64,000 bases of DNA from Tachypleus tridentatus (GCF_004210375.1 NC_134837.1:158699310-158763309), one strand, 5' to 3'; counted from the stretch's first letter, positions 11,681 to 22,893 are shown. Numbers and translations are program-made. Notes: a model not told the origin generated them from the sequence alone.

Positions 11681-13516
11681 ATCCGTTTTCAGTGTTTTTC
11701 TTTAATTTTCTGTTTTTCACCCATTAGGTCTATCACAGAAGTTTCATGTAAGTTTGAACACTGTTTTAACATTGTGTGGTTAATATTTTTAGTTATAAAT
11801 ATGAGTTTAATATGATTTTAAACATTGTACTAAAGTTTAGAGATTAATGTCTACAATATATAAAATTATACGTACATACAGTTATAAAATTTTATGATGC
11901 AAATTTGCAAGCTATATTTTAATGTTAACTGGCTGTAAAACGTGTGTAAGACAATGTTGAAAGATTAGTAATTATAATGCTAATAATACTTATTAGTTGT
12001 TATCCACAAACTTATAAATCATAAATGTTCAGTGTGATTAGCTTTGACAAGATAGTAAGCTGTGAATTATGGCAGTTTTCAGAATGATAAAACAGACAAA
12101 GAAAGCTTCATAAAGATGACATTATGATTGACACATCCACTCAAGAGTACAAGTTCCTTTTGCTCTGGATTGTAGAGTAAATTCCTCAGTTAAAAGTATT
12201 ACACTTTTGCTTACAGTAAGTGATTTTCTATAAAGCTTCAATACTATGAATACTGTATTGCATCAAAAGAAAAAGCCTCACCAAATAAGTTTCATTGAAG
12301 TAGTATTCTCTGCTAAAAAATACATTGAAGCATTACTAACTTTTGCTGTTGGAAATGGGATGCACCAAATTACTGCGAACTCTTTTTAAGACTTCTTCAA
12401 TTAGCCTAAAACTTGCAGGAGATTCAGATTATGACCATTTTGTTATTTTTTTTCTGATGGACATTTTACAAAGTACTGTGTTGCTCTGTTCTCCCCACCA
12501 TTTTCTGGAAACCCCAGTATCTCTCGGCATACTCCAAATTCCACAAAACTGTTTAAAGTAATGCTGCTATGTTTAATAAGCATGTCAAGTCACGGTAAAG
12601 CATCTTCTAGCATTAACAGATTCATGCTGTGAAACAGCAAACTTAAGACTGATTCAATTCTTCAACCAAGTAAATATTCCTACTCTGATACTAATTTCTT
12701 AGCTTCTAAGAGGTGAGGCTGACACTCAGATGTCATAGGTACATGTTCCACATGGTTGTCAATGTGATCAGAAATCACCAGAGGTAGCTCTTGGCAAGAA
12801 ATCAATAACTGAAAACAGGTTAGCATCTCTTCATTAGTGGTGATAAAGAATGAAATATTGAAATTGAATTAATCAACTATAACATTATTCTTTGACACCA
12901 ATTGCTGTGATATTATTTATTGTTTTATTGCTGTATTTTCCAACAACATGCATCCACCAATATTTATTTCTCTAACTTTGTAAATTATTGTTTAGTATTT
13001 GTCATATACTACCCTGTTAATAATTTTGCCATTTCTCTTTTGTTAATATGTAATTTGTTTAATTTTCATAAATTTTATTTTATTTGTTTTTAATTTAATT
13101 TTGTACTAAATCCTTTTCAGGACATAAATTTGTCATATTATCACACACATTAAACAGTCTGTTTATTTTAGAGCAAAACCACCGTGTGTTCTGTGTATAC
13201 CACTGATTACTTTTTCCAATCACTTGAAAAATTCATTTAAACTTTCATTCCTTTGTAAGTAAACAGTTTTCCAGTACTATTATTATTTCCCAATCACATT
13301 CTCAAATGCATCTCTTTGTGCTTCACAAACCACTAATTTTAAATTTGTTGAAATGCGAAGGTAGCGATGCAAGCTGTTAGCGCTGGTCACACGTTTTTTT
13401 TACAGGTAAACAAAATTTGCTACATATTAGTTAGTCTCTTCAAACTTTAAAGGTCTACAACTCTATTTTAGAAAAGACCCACATAACCACTTCAAAATAT
13501 ATCGAATCATATAGAA
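11681..13516. other. Intergenic AT-rich sequence
   Basis: There is no gene on the + strand. The only structure I see is a coding-like but broken antisense tract at about 12290-12880 (separate entry). The rest is AT-rich without recognised repeats. Confidence 0.5.
12290..12880 (-). pseudogene. Coding-like antisense tract of unknown origin
   Basis: Read on the - strand in one frame, this tract gives peptide-like stretches such as TCFQLLISCQELPLVISDHI, HVPMTSECQPHLLEAKKL, LDMLIKHSSITLNSFVEF and GFPENGGENRATQYFVKCPS. They are broken by several in-frame stops but need few or no frameshifts. Composition is balanced and helix-like (Leu/Glu/Ser rich), unlike the flanking AT-rich DNA. No introns are evident, so a decayed processed pseudogene or an old exon is possible. 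I do not recognise the parent protein. Confidence 0.35.
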
Positions 13517-13809
13517 CAGTGCTTCTCAACTGGGTGAATGGCTCACTCGGGGGTTAATGAGTGTTACCGATTAATCGACAAATTCAAGAGCCAAAAAGTC
13601 ATTAGTTGTTATTAATTGTTGTAGTTTAATAAATACATTTAATCTATAATGTATTCATTATAGTTGTAGTTTGATATATGTTTAAGTCATAATAAAGAAT
13701 TTTGCATTTTAATTTAGAACATTTTTTTCTTTATTCGAACGGAGATGGGTTAGCTATTTTGAAAAATTTTATAGGAGCGAATGACATTGGAAAACATTGA
13801 GAAGCACTG
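13517..13809. mobile_element. Non-autonomous hAT-like MITE (293 bp)
   Basis: The left end begins CAGTGCTTCTCAA and the right end (13797-13809) is the inverse TTGAGAAGCACTG, a 13-bp inverted repeat. The flanking 8-mers (ATATAGAA at 13509-13516 and ATCTAGGG at 13810-13817) agree at five of eight positions, consistent with a decayed 8-bp hAT target duplication. There is no coding capacity. CAGTG-type ends are typical of hAT elements. Confidence 0.7.
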
Positions 13810-14015
13810 ATCTAGGGCATCTGTTCAGAATAACTTTCATTATGTCAACAGATATCTCTATTTTCTAAAACTTCGATACTCATTTCCAAAATCCGGTACA
13901 TTTCTAAATAATGTCCACACATCAGAAGTTGCATCATTTTCTAGCTACTGTAACCACACCTGCATATTTCCCAAGAATTTATTGTCAGCAGAAGTCTATT
14001 ATTTAACGTTTCTGT

Positions 14016-14295
14016 GGCCTGGCATGGCCAAGCGTGTTAAGGCGTGCGACTCGTAATCTGAGGGTCGCGGGTTCGCATCCCCGTCGCACCAAACATGTTC
14101 ACCTTTCAGCCGTGGGGGCGTTATAAAGTGACGATCACTCCCACTATTCGTTGGTAAAAGAGTAGCCCAAGAGTTGGCGGTGGGTGGTGATGACTAGCTA
14201 CCTTCCCTCTAGTCTTACACTGCTAAATTAGGGACGGCTAGCACAGATAGCTCTCGAGTAGCTTTGTGCGAAATTCCAAAACAAACAAACCAAAA
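14016..14295 (+). mobile_element. tRNA-derived SINE, family A (280 bp)
   Basis: This full-length copy has a tRNA-like head with an A box (ATGGCCAAGCGTGTTAAGG) and B box (GGTTCGCATCC), with CGT at the anticodon position. A conserved middle contains GGTAAAAGAGTAGCCCAAG and GTGGTGATGACTAGCT, and the tail (CAGATAGC ... TAGCTTTG) is followed by an A-rich end. An 11-bp target duplication, AACgTTTCTGT/AACtTTTCTGT, flanks it at 14005-14015 and 14296-14306. Confidence 0.9.
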
Positions 14296-14351
14296 AACTT
14301 TTCTGTTGGATATTCCCCCTTCTCTTGTTTACCGTGTTTCCGTCTGATTTT

Positions 14352-14472
14352 GACCCCAATGGCACAGCGGAAATGTTTGTGAAATTACATTGCTACAAAT
14401 CGTCTTTATTCCGTGGTGGACAGAGCACAGGTAGCCCATTGTGTAGCTTTGTGCTTAATTACAATCAAATAA
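14352..14472 (+). mobile_element. tRNA-derived SINE, family B (degenerate)
   Basis: Starts near 'ccaatggcacagcgg' (tRNA A-box-like) and ends with 'agcacaggtagcccattgtgtagctttgtgc' spread over 14423-14454, followed by an A/T-rich tail. The B-box region is eroded. The 3' hairpin arms GCACA (14424-14428) and TGTGC (14450-14454) are intact. Confidence 0.65.
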
Positions 14473-15615
14473 ACTGTTTGATATTTGTTGTTGTTCCCAC
14501 TTATCAGTTGCCGACATTTAAGATATCCCTGGCATTTTGTATTATCTCCAGTATATGTTTAGGTTTTCATTCATTTATAATTGTCGAAAGTTTATTCTTT
14601 TATGTCACGAGCTGTTTATTTTATTTTATTTTTTCTATTTTTATTCCATTCGTCCACGAGTTGGAAGAAGATGAAATGACATTTTGGTTTTCCTGCTTAT
14701 AGTCTCAGTATTAGAATGATTACTTTTACTGTTCATTGATATGAGTTAAGTATTTAAAAGTAACAACTTCTCTATGGAAATTGGTATTCTGTAAACTTAA
14801 TTAATATGGGACTTATAATTTCGTTCTATGAGTTGAGAGGTCAAGAATCCCTATAATAAAGTCTAGACATTAGATTGTTTATTATCCCCGTCACTCCGAA
14901 GGATTATAAGTCTGATAATGGCCGTTTGGTACGTTAGAAAAGTTGCATAGATAACTTAAAAATTCGGGATTGCCAAAATCACCAAATTTAAAGTGCAACC
15001 TCTAACCGCCGTCATGGGCGGGAAAAAAAACATTTGAAGCGCTCCGATAATCTTTCGAGGTTTTATTACCGAAATTAATACCATGTTCTTTTATTTATTT
15101 ATTTTGTGGTCGAACTAAGCCTAACGTTTTGCCACCGTTAACTTGGCGTGATCACATACTTTACACAACTTATTGAACGTGACGTCATGAACATGTACTG
15201 TAATTTTATTGCATCTATTCCATTTAAACGTTTTGTTTTTCATATTGACATAATACTTACACATGACAAATGTGAAATCAAAATAATTTCTTCCTTTTTA
15301 TAGACGTAGTTTGTAATACAAGTGCCCGTAGAGATACTAATTTTCAGATAATGTTATATTTCTGCGACATTCTCGTACTTCTATTTAGATATTTTAATAT
15401 TATTACATTTCGAGTAATATAAATATGCATTATTTTTTAATATGACCATAAATGTATTCATGTTCTATAATTTTACGCGTTTATGTATTCTGTGCTTTCT
15501 CATTAATTTGTTTGTAGGCTATATTTTGTAATTTTAGCTGAAACTGGTACTCAGTTATCAGCAGTAGACTAAACATTGTTTAAGATAATTAGCTTTTGTA
15601 ATGTGAATACTGACG

Positions 15616-15657
<42 letters not shown>

Positions 15658-15660
15658 AAG
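15616..15660. repeat. (GT)n(TA)n(GA)n microsatellite
   Basis: A compound run of GT, then about twelve TA dinucleotides, then GA. Confidence 0.9.
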
Positions 15661-16219
15661 AGTTAATCGAGCTTTATAAGACGATTTGCATGCTATAATC
15701 TTGTGGCGTATCATTGCAACTACGAGTTATGGCAACTCAGGCACATTCTTAGCACTATTAGATTTAGTTCACAGCAAATTTTCGACTAGTCGACAGTGCA
15801 ACTCCGTTATAGGTAATTATGATAGAAATAACTTTTCGTAGCCCTTTTTGAAGCAGGATATTTTCAAAACTGACTCTTAAACGATATAAATCTCGGAAAC
15901 GCAGTATTTTGTAAAAAGGAACCCACAATGTTCTTCATAAAAGTGGATATACTGGCACAGCAGAGAGTTTAAGACAATAACGGACGCCAAAAGCACAATG
16001 CAAATCCAATCTGAAGCAAAGCTTTAATCAGTAAACGAAGAACAATCTTCTGACCTGCAGAAAGCCATTGCAATTAAGTTTAATATGTCTATTGACAATG
16101 CTGACGCTACAATAGAGTCAATGATTCACAGTAGTTTTGAACTACCACGCAAAACCAGTGCTTGTTTTAATGAAAAAGATACAAGTATAAGTTGAAGTTC
16201 ATCAATTCCATTCGACCAC

Positions 16220-16319
16220 GTCCTCCGCTGGTACAGCAGTAAGTCTACTAAAATCAAATTCACCTTGGTGGACACAGCAGACAGCCCGATGTGGCTTTGC
16301 TATAATAAAAACACACACG
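16220..16319 (+). mobile_element. tRNA-derived SINE, family C
   Basis: A short SINE: 'cctccgctggtacagcagtaag' head (22 bases beginning at 16222), an eroded B box, then CAGCAGACAGCCCGATGTGG and CTTTGCTATAATAAAA. A 9-bp direct repeat, TTCGACCAC, flanks it at 16211-16219 and 16320-16328. Confidence 0.8.
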
Positions 16320-19136
16320 TTCGACCACATATCTTTTAATTCGTGACGCAAGTCCAATCAGACTTTTGTGCTTCTGGTTTTTTTTTTAATATAGTCTTGG
16401 GAGCCATGTTCCTATGCAGTGGAATATCTATGGCAACTTTATCAAATTATAATCTAAGATCGACCCCTACGTACTCTCCACACATTTGTCACAATTAGGA
16501 ATATCAACAGTTTTATGCATTCTTCTCTGTAGCTAAATATTAAAAAAAAAATGGAAAAAACTCTCGTAATAACTGGACATTTAAGAAATTTAATCTACAG
16601 ATGTTTTCAGAATTCGGTTGCGTAACAAAAAAGGCATTTGTATGTAATCTGTTAAATTTGTCTCGTTTCTCTGTTAGGCCTTCTGGTCACTATACGTGGC
16701 TGAGTATGTGAGAGTTCTAGGTTCGAGCTGTTATACTGTGGAGTTGTTGTAAAATGAACAATCGATCGTATTATCCACTTTAAAGAGACAAACAAAAGCC
16801 ATTGTAGCAGCGAGTGCTACTAAATTACTAGACTGTCATTGTTGTTATTGATAGTTTAAAATAAGGACAACTCTATCTGAAACTAAAAGTCTCTTATCTG
16901 TCCGTGTTTTGTAAGATACAATCTAAGATGAAAATCCTAAATATTGGTTTAATTAAAGTGCTATCTGACGTGAGTCACAAGTTCCACGTCTTTTTTTCCC
17001 CTTAATTTAAGAATGTAATAAATCGCAAATGAAACTGGAATATGAAAACTAATTCAGTTGTCAGAAAAACGAAATTGAATTTGTATCAATGTTTCTTATG
17101 TTATTACTTTTTATCCATTTAATTATTTCAGCTGTTTGAGAATTTTACTTGTACAAAATTGAAATTATCACTTTTTATACACCTGTATACATTTGATATT
17201 GGGTTATATTGTTAATTATTTTATAGATTTAAGAAACTGGGGAACAGTCAAGTGACACTGCGAAAGTGCTGTTCAGCTTTTGTTTTCAGATATTAATAAA
17301 ATAGGGAACTTTACATTGTGTCTATTTTATTTGTATTATTTATATAATATATGGTATCTTAGGAAATAAACGTTTCTGATGAATAGCGCTTTATATACAT
17401 AACAATAATCAGATGTACGAAACAATTCTTATGTTCAGTAAGTGAAAATTTAAGTTTTCTGTTTAGTAACCACATTAGTTTAAACCTTATATAAAGCGCC
17501 GGAAATATAATAATACTGTGTTAATAATGTATTAGTTTTTCTTCATTGTCTAGCTTTACCTTGATACAACTAGCGTACAGTATATCATGTATTACGCACG
17601 TGTTACTTCTAAAAAATATATTCTACCTGTGCTAGTGACGTCTTTATGTCCAGAGCTTTGAAGAAGAGCCAGAGAGGTTGTTTTAGTCCAAAGTTACACA
17701 ATAGGTTGTGTTCGCTCTTTCTACCTAGGAGAATCGAACTTTAGTGTTGCTAGTAACCACTAACTCACCGATGAACGAGAAACTAAGTGAATAACGGTTG
17801 AGCTTCTAATGATGATAAGTGTTTTATCTTTCACCTGACGCAACTTTGAGTAAATATTCTTTCCTTGCAGTTCCTCAAATCAAAATGTAGATTGAAGAAA
17901 TATCCTGAAAATGTTACCACCATTATACGAACGACTTTAGTGTGAATAATTTGGATGAGCTATTAAAGAATTGCAACCAATATTTTTTATTTCTTTAGTG
18001 CTAACTAGTGATATATTAGTTTACGTTAGTTACAATGCTGGGCTAATTTAAATCAGGATATACGTTTTGAATGTTTTAACTTGCCGAACTAAACAAGGAA
18101 TGTGTACCCAATTTTTATTATTTTAAAAACTTAAAGTTGAATGATAATCTATAACTGATCATAATTTTCATTTTACTAAGTATAAATGTAGATGTATATA
18201 TGTGTTCAACTTATACATGTCAACATATTTTTACCAACTCGTAAGTATTTTTATTCTATTTTTTGCGTTGCTATACCAAGGACATTTGGATTTTAAACTC
18301 GCGTCCTATATGTTTTTTTGTTTTATCCTTTGGAGATCAACATTTACAGCAGTAACAATATTAACTTTTGAATAACTTTAGACTCACGTTGATTTTTCGC
18401 GCAGTCATGACCAATCAAATTTTACGTAGTCACGAAGGAAATTGTACATGATCAACGCGAAATTTTGTACGAAGCTAATCTTTGGTCGCTACCGAACCAT
18501 TCACTGGTGAAATATTTCACTGTGAGTCTTAACGGTCAAAGTCATCCCGGCCTAGGAGTGTTAGAGAGAAAGACCAAAAAATCTATAACTTACCATATGC
18601 TTACAGAAAAGTCTTTGAAAGTTATACTTCAGATTAATTAGGAATTTTGTCGTACGATGACACCTATTAAAGAGTGATAAAACATTACTTACGAAAACAA
18701 TTTTCCCTCGGTGTGGATTCCTGTACAAGGTGAGGGAGCCTACCAGAAAACGTTATTTGTTTTTCAGTTTACCTCCCCAGGGATCTAAACATCCACCCAC
18801 GTGTTTGCCGTGTGTGGCGACCCGTCAAGGGGAGGAGAGGATCCTACTGGTTGAAGGGTCCAACCCTAACACATCATTTTGGCCTTCAATACCATAGACA
18901 GGTGGTCCTCCCGAGGGTCAATCGGTTGGCCTACTTCGGCTAAGGTCAACCAAGTACTAGCGTTGGATTTTCTCAACAGGTGTTATGGACATTGTCGCTA
19001 ATGCTGATGTTTGGGTATAGTGCTTAAGAAATCCTGGCGTTGCTGCAATATCCTTGCTTGACATTGTAGTGCGTCCTCTCGTAGAGATCCATGATTGGTG
19101 GGGGGTCAGTGGGTACCAAAACATTCTTTCTTTATT

Positions 19137-19962
19137 ATGGATCCCCCAAATAAAAACTTAAATACAATAGTGAAAAAACAGTCCAGTGGTAAACGACCAC
19201 GTCTTGACAATTCTGAAAAGCAATCTTCAACACCTGTAACATATCTCATTTTTTTTATATTACATTCTCTTTCAGACAAACCCTTAGGGCAAATGTCTCC
19301 CTTTTTTATTCAGAAGGGACTTGCTACCTCTCCAAAGTCACTCAAAAAGCTTCGCTGTGGTGACATATTGATGGAAATATCCACATCTAAATACAGTGAA
19401 CTCTTCTTACATTCAAAGGCGATTAGGGATATATCCATTGAGGTTACTCCATATGCTACTTTGAATTCGTCACGAGAAGTTATTGTTGAGAGGGATTTGA
19501 AAAACATCCCCAAGTCGGGGATTCTCGCTGGTTTCTCCACCCAAAGAGTTTCTACAGTAAAGCTTATCTATACTCGCAAAGATGGAATTATGATGCCAAT
19601 TAGTGTTCTCACTTTAACATTTACATCACCGTGTCCACCTGCCACCATCAAGGCAGGTTATCTTAATTGCAAGGTACGGCCATATATTCCAAACCCTCTG
19701 AGATTTTTCCATCGTCAGTGGTTCAGTCACTAGAAGACATCATGTCGTGGTTCCTTGACGTGTGCTCGTTGCAGTGGCAAGGGCCACGATGCCTGTGTGT
19801 GGCACAGACCCTTATTGTATTAATTGTAACGGCTCTCACCCATTCGGCTTTCATTCATGCCCTAAGTGGTTGAAAGAAAACGAGGTGCAGTATTTGGAAA
19901 TGATTCAAAACATTACTTATCCTGAGGCTCGTAAGTTACTATCCACCACCGTGGTGAAGTAA
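19137..19962 (+). pseudogene. LINE ORF1: gag-like nucleic-acid-binding protein, frameshifted
   Basis: Starts MDPPNKNLNT and contains GILAGFSTQRVSTVKLIYTR and AGYLNCKVRPYIPNPLRFF, typical of ORF1 proteins of arthropod Jockey/X-type LINEs. Zinc knuckles should follow. The first is damaged, with its two leading Cys replaced in FFHRQWFSH and a stop after it at about 19731. The second (CARCSGKGHDAC) survives, but a frameshift separates it from CGTDPYCINCNGSHP. The frame then ends SCPKWLKENEVQ ... YPEARKLLSTTVVK at 19962. In active elements this protein coats the element RNA. Confidence 0.8.
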
Positions 19963-21076
19963 TTCTTGATGACGAGAAACCCTCATGAAATAAAAATGTA
20001 AGGTAAGACGTAAAAGTCAGAAGGAATCTAATCTTGGATTAAGTTTACGACCAGCATCTCTTCTACCACCAGATCCAAAGTCATATTGGACAAGATTCGA
20101 AAGGTCAGTGGGCAATATAATTCTGATCATCTTTCGATCTTGCTCTCTGATGGCCAGGAAGTAGCTGATACCTGGAGTATCGCCGATATTCTCGGTGAAA
20201 GCTTTTGCCAGGTATCTGGCACTTCTGCTTCATCCTCCACCTCCTTAACCATCAAGACTCGGGCAGAGACATCACTTCTTTCCTTTCGAGTTGATCGTCT
20301 TTATGTCTATAGTTGCTCCTTTACACTGGTGGAACTCAAACTGGCATTAATCGGTCTGGCAGTGCATCAGTCGGACCTGATGACATACACTACGAAATGC
20401 TGCGCCATCTATGTCCTGCTTTTCTCGTTATTATTCTGATTGTCTACAGTTTCTGTGTTCACTGCTGAACTGTATGCCGTTTCTCTTGCCCTGGATCACA
20501 TAGAAGTTGAGCATCACTCGAATTGCACTATTTATACTGACTTGCTTAGTTCTCTACTGGCCCTGGAATCGCTTCACGTTGGTTTCCCCCCTGTTCACGC
20601 TGATATTAAAATCCAACTGGTCCATTTCTCTTTAACATCTACTTCTATCCAGTTTTTCTGGTGACCGGGCCACGTTGGTATTCGCGGGAACGAGCTTGCT
20701 GACATCGCAGCTAAGTCTATCTACACTGGCGCTATCACTGCTGTGTCTGCTCCATACATGGACTGTGATTCTCTATTCAAGGCTCGACTCCGTGCCAGTT
20801 GGCAGTCGACTTGGAATGAATAACGTGAAAACAAGCTTTTCCAAATAAAACCCTCTATTGGACTTTGGCCATTTTGTTTCCTCAAGGACCAGAAACAAGA
20901 AGTTGTTCTAACTAGACTACACATTGGCCACAGTTTTTTAATTCGTCATTATCTTTTATGTGCGACTGATGCATCAATGCGTTGTCTGTGTGACACTAAG
21001 GTCACAATAAGCCACATTTTACTGTCTTCGCGTCGTTACGACTCTTAACAACGGCACCATTTTAGACTCCATTTTT

Positions 21077-21356
21077 GGCCCAGCATGGCCAAGCGTGTTA
21101 AGGCGTGCGACTCGTAATCCGAGGGTGGCGGGTTCGCATCCCTGTTGCGCCAAACATGCTCGCCCATTCAGCCGTGGGGGCGTTATAATATGAAGGTCAA
21201 TCCCACTATTCGTTGGTAAAAGAGTAGCCCAAGATGTGGCGATGGGTGGTGATGACTAGCTGCCTTCCCTCTAGTCTTACACTGCTAAATTAGGGACGGC
21301 TAGCGCAGATAGCCCTCGAGTAGCTTTGCGCGAAATTCAAAAACAAAGAAACAAAC
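21077..21356 (+). mobile_element. SINE family A inserted in LINE ORF2
   Basis: A full-length copy with A and B boxes, the conserved middle and the GCGCA/TGCGC tail hairpin. It splits the C-terminal ORF2 codons. An imperfect target duplication (ACTCCATTTT / ACTATTTT) borders it. It is one of the less eroded family A copies in the window, so it post-dates the LINE. Confidence 0.88.
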
Positions 21357-21387
21357 ACTATTTTGTCCCAAGGTTTATCCATAACGT

Positions 21388-21421
21388 TGGACAGTGTCAC
21401 TATCGATAGTGACACTGTCCA
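21388..21421. repeat. 34-bp perfect palindrome
   Basis: The left half TGGACAGTGTCACTATC (21388-21404) is the exact reverse complement of the right half (21405-21421), with no spacer. It lies in the last coding part of the LINE ORF2 remnant. Confidence 0.95.
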
Positions 21422-21776
21422 CCTTACAAATGTTTTTAGTTTTTTAAAGACCATTGACTTTTTTAACGCTATTTAAGTTTTTAATTCATAAATTAGACCT
21501 TTTTTAATGTGATTCCTTTTTACGAATTAAAGTATAAATCGTTTGATACAAAATTAGAAAATGGCCGTAACGTCAAATAACCCGAAACCACGACTGAAAA
21601 GGTTATCCTTAGGTGTCTAACGCTGATCTATGAACTACCAGTGAATCATCTTTGTGAGTTATAATAATACAAATTTTGCTATGGAAAGTCTTTTAAAACT
21701 TTACTTTCTCTCTTAGTGTTGTAAATTAGATATAAAAATTGGATTTAACGCTATTTAAGTTTTTAATTCAAAACTT

Positions 21777-21899
21777 GTGTGTGTTTGTTTTTCTTCTATC
21801 AAAGCCACATCGGGCTATCTGCTTAGCCAATCGAGGGGAATCGAATCCCCGATTTTAGCGTTGTAAATCCGTAGACATACCGCTGAACTAGCGGAGGGC
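21777..21899 (-). mobile_element. SINE family C inserted in LINE 3' UTR
   Basis: Antisense orientation: 'aaagccacatcgggctatctgc', 'ggggaatcgaatcccc' (B-box arm) and 'gtaaatccgtagac' are read on the + strand. It is flanked by near-identical duplications AATTCAAAACTT (21765-21776) and AATTCAAACTT (21900-21910). Confidence 0.85.
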
Positions 21900-21982
21900 A
21901 ATTCAAACTTACTCTTTGTTTTGTTTTACCTTGATTCCATTTTAATAATTTTATTTTAATTTTAAATTTTTATCGGATGTTT

Positions 21983-22010
21983 GGCGCAGATAGCCTGGTT
22001 GCTTTGCGCC
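21983..22010 (+). other. LINE 3'-terminal hairpin (putative RT recognition element)
   Basis: GGCGCA at 21983-21988 pairs perfectly with TGCGCC at 22005-22010, enclosing AGC...GCT as an inner stem. It lies just before the A-rich 3' end. The same fold, with different but matching stem bases, ends all three SINE families here. In stringent LINEs such as UnaL2 a 3' hairpin is what the reverse transcriptase recognises; that role is inferred here. Confidence 0.65.
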
Positions 22011-22184
22011 ATAAAACGCCAAATGAATCAACCAACCAACTTAAAACATTTATACGTTCAAACTAGAGCTGGAATTGTAAATACATAACAATGGTAGGTC
22101 AATAAATATCAGGAAAAAGTGTTCATTATACAAGTACTCTCATATTATGAGGTACACTTATGTCTTCACTGAGGCTAAGTCAAT

Positions 22185-22435
22185 GTTCGTTTGTTTGTTT
22201 TTGAATTTCGCGCAAAGCTACACGAGGGCTATCTGCGCTAACCATCCCTAATTTAGCAGTGTAATACTCGAGGGAGGGTAGCTAGTCATCACCACTCACC
22301 GCCAACTCTTGGGCTACTCTTTTACCAACAATAACGGGATTGAGAGTCGAACGTTTTTGGTGTGACGAGGATTCGAACCCGCGACCCTTGGATTACGAGT
22401 TGAGTGCCTTAATCTTCTGGACATGTCAAGCCCGA
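22185..22435 (-). mobile_element. SINE family A
   Basis: An antisense copy with tail, middle and tRNA-like head all present but eroded. A perfect 10-bp target duplication, CTAAGTCAAT, flanks it at 22175-22184 and 22436-22445. Confidence 0.9.
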
Positions 22436-22893
22436 CTAAGTCAATCCATGAAGTTTTAGTTTACCATGATTTTGATAACAACAGGTAATAATTTTAACAG
22501 TGTGTACGGCCTTCTCTCTCAAGTCAAGCTCATACTGTTAAACATGTCACGTTTACTTTTTTCTACACTTGTAATTGACAGCTTCTCGTTGTAATTTTGT
22601 CCTGTGCAACTTTGAAATCAAGATTTTGATATCTTCAAAACCATAACAAATGAGGTGTGTTTTTGACCATTTCGTTTTAAGCTTTGAAATTTTCTAGCAG
22701 CTAACCATAAAATTGCGGTTTTGATTGATACAATATTGAAACTGATCTTGTCAATAATTAGTTAGTTAACGTATTCGTAACAGCTAAAAAAAAAAAGAGT
22801 AATAACAAAAATATGGTAATTTTACAGAAAAATTACTAAAGTTTAGGCCTTTCCTTCTGACATTAGTAAACTGATATTAAGAGGCGTTTCGTC

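Larger units (their letters stand above)
14473..18699. other. Intergenic AT-rich sequence
   Basis: No supported gene. It contains a TA/GA microsatellite (15616-15660) and one family C SINE (16220-16319). Eroded tRNA-like stretches near 16675-16800 and 17660-17770 contain 'ggttcgag'- or 'gaatcgaac'-like B boxes and are probably old SINEs; they are too decayed to bound. Confidence 0.5.
20040..21476 (+). pseudogene. LINE ORF2 remnant: RT N-terminus joined to RNase H
   Basis: The first block (from about 20083) encodes WDKIRKVSGQYN-like sequence and LSILLSDGQEVADTWSIADI, the segment just upstream of the reverse transcriptase core. After a frameshift comes SVGPDDIHYEML (about 20370-20405). The sequence then jumps, with the F/YxDD catalytic core deleted, to RNase H: VFTAELYAVSLALDHIE, CTIYTDLLSSLLALE, then GHVGIRGNELADIAAKS. 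The zinc-ribbon-like tail follows to about 21065. A SINE interrupts the last codons, and the frame resumes after it (SQGLSITLDSVTIDSDTVHL) to a TAA at 21474-21476. The endonuclease domain is also absent. Confidence 0.8.
18700..22040 (+). mobile_element. Jockey/X-element-like non-LTR retrotransposon, internally deleted
   Basis: A GC-richer block whose order is 5' UTR (about 18700-19136), gag-like ORF1 (19137-19962), a fused remnant of ORF2 (about 20040-21476), then a 3' UTR ending in the hairpin at 21983-22010 and an 'aatcaaccaacc'-like tail. The endonuclease and most of the reverse transcriptase are missing, and ORF1 is frameshifted, so the copy is dead. Two SINEs inserted later: family A at 21077-21356 (into ORF2) and family C at 21777-21899 (into the 3' UTR). 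The 5' boundary is approximate. Confidence 0.85.

Noticed and set aside
14030..14095. Functional tRNA gene with CGT anticodon
   Set aside because: The same tRNA-like head occurs in about twelve copies followed by identical SINE middle and tail and flanked by target duplications, so it is a SINE head.
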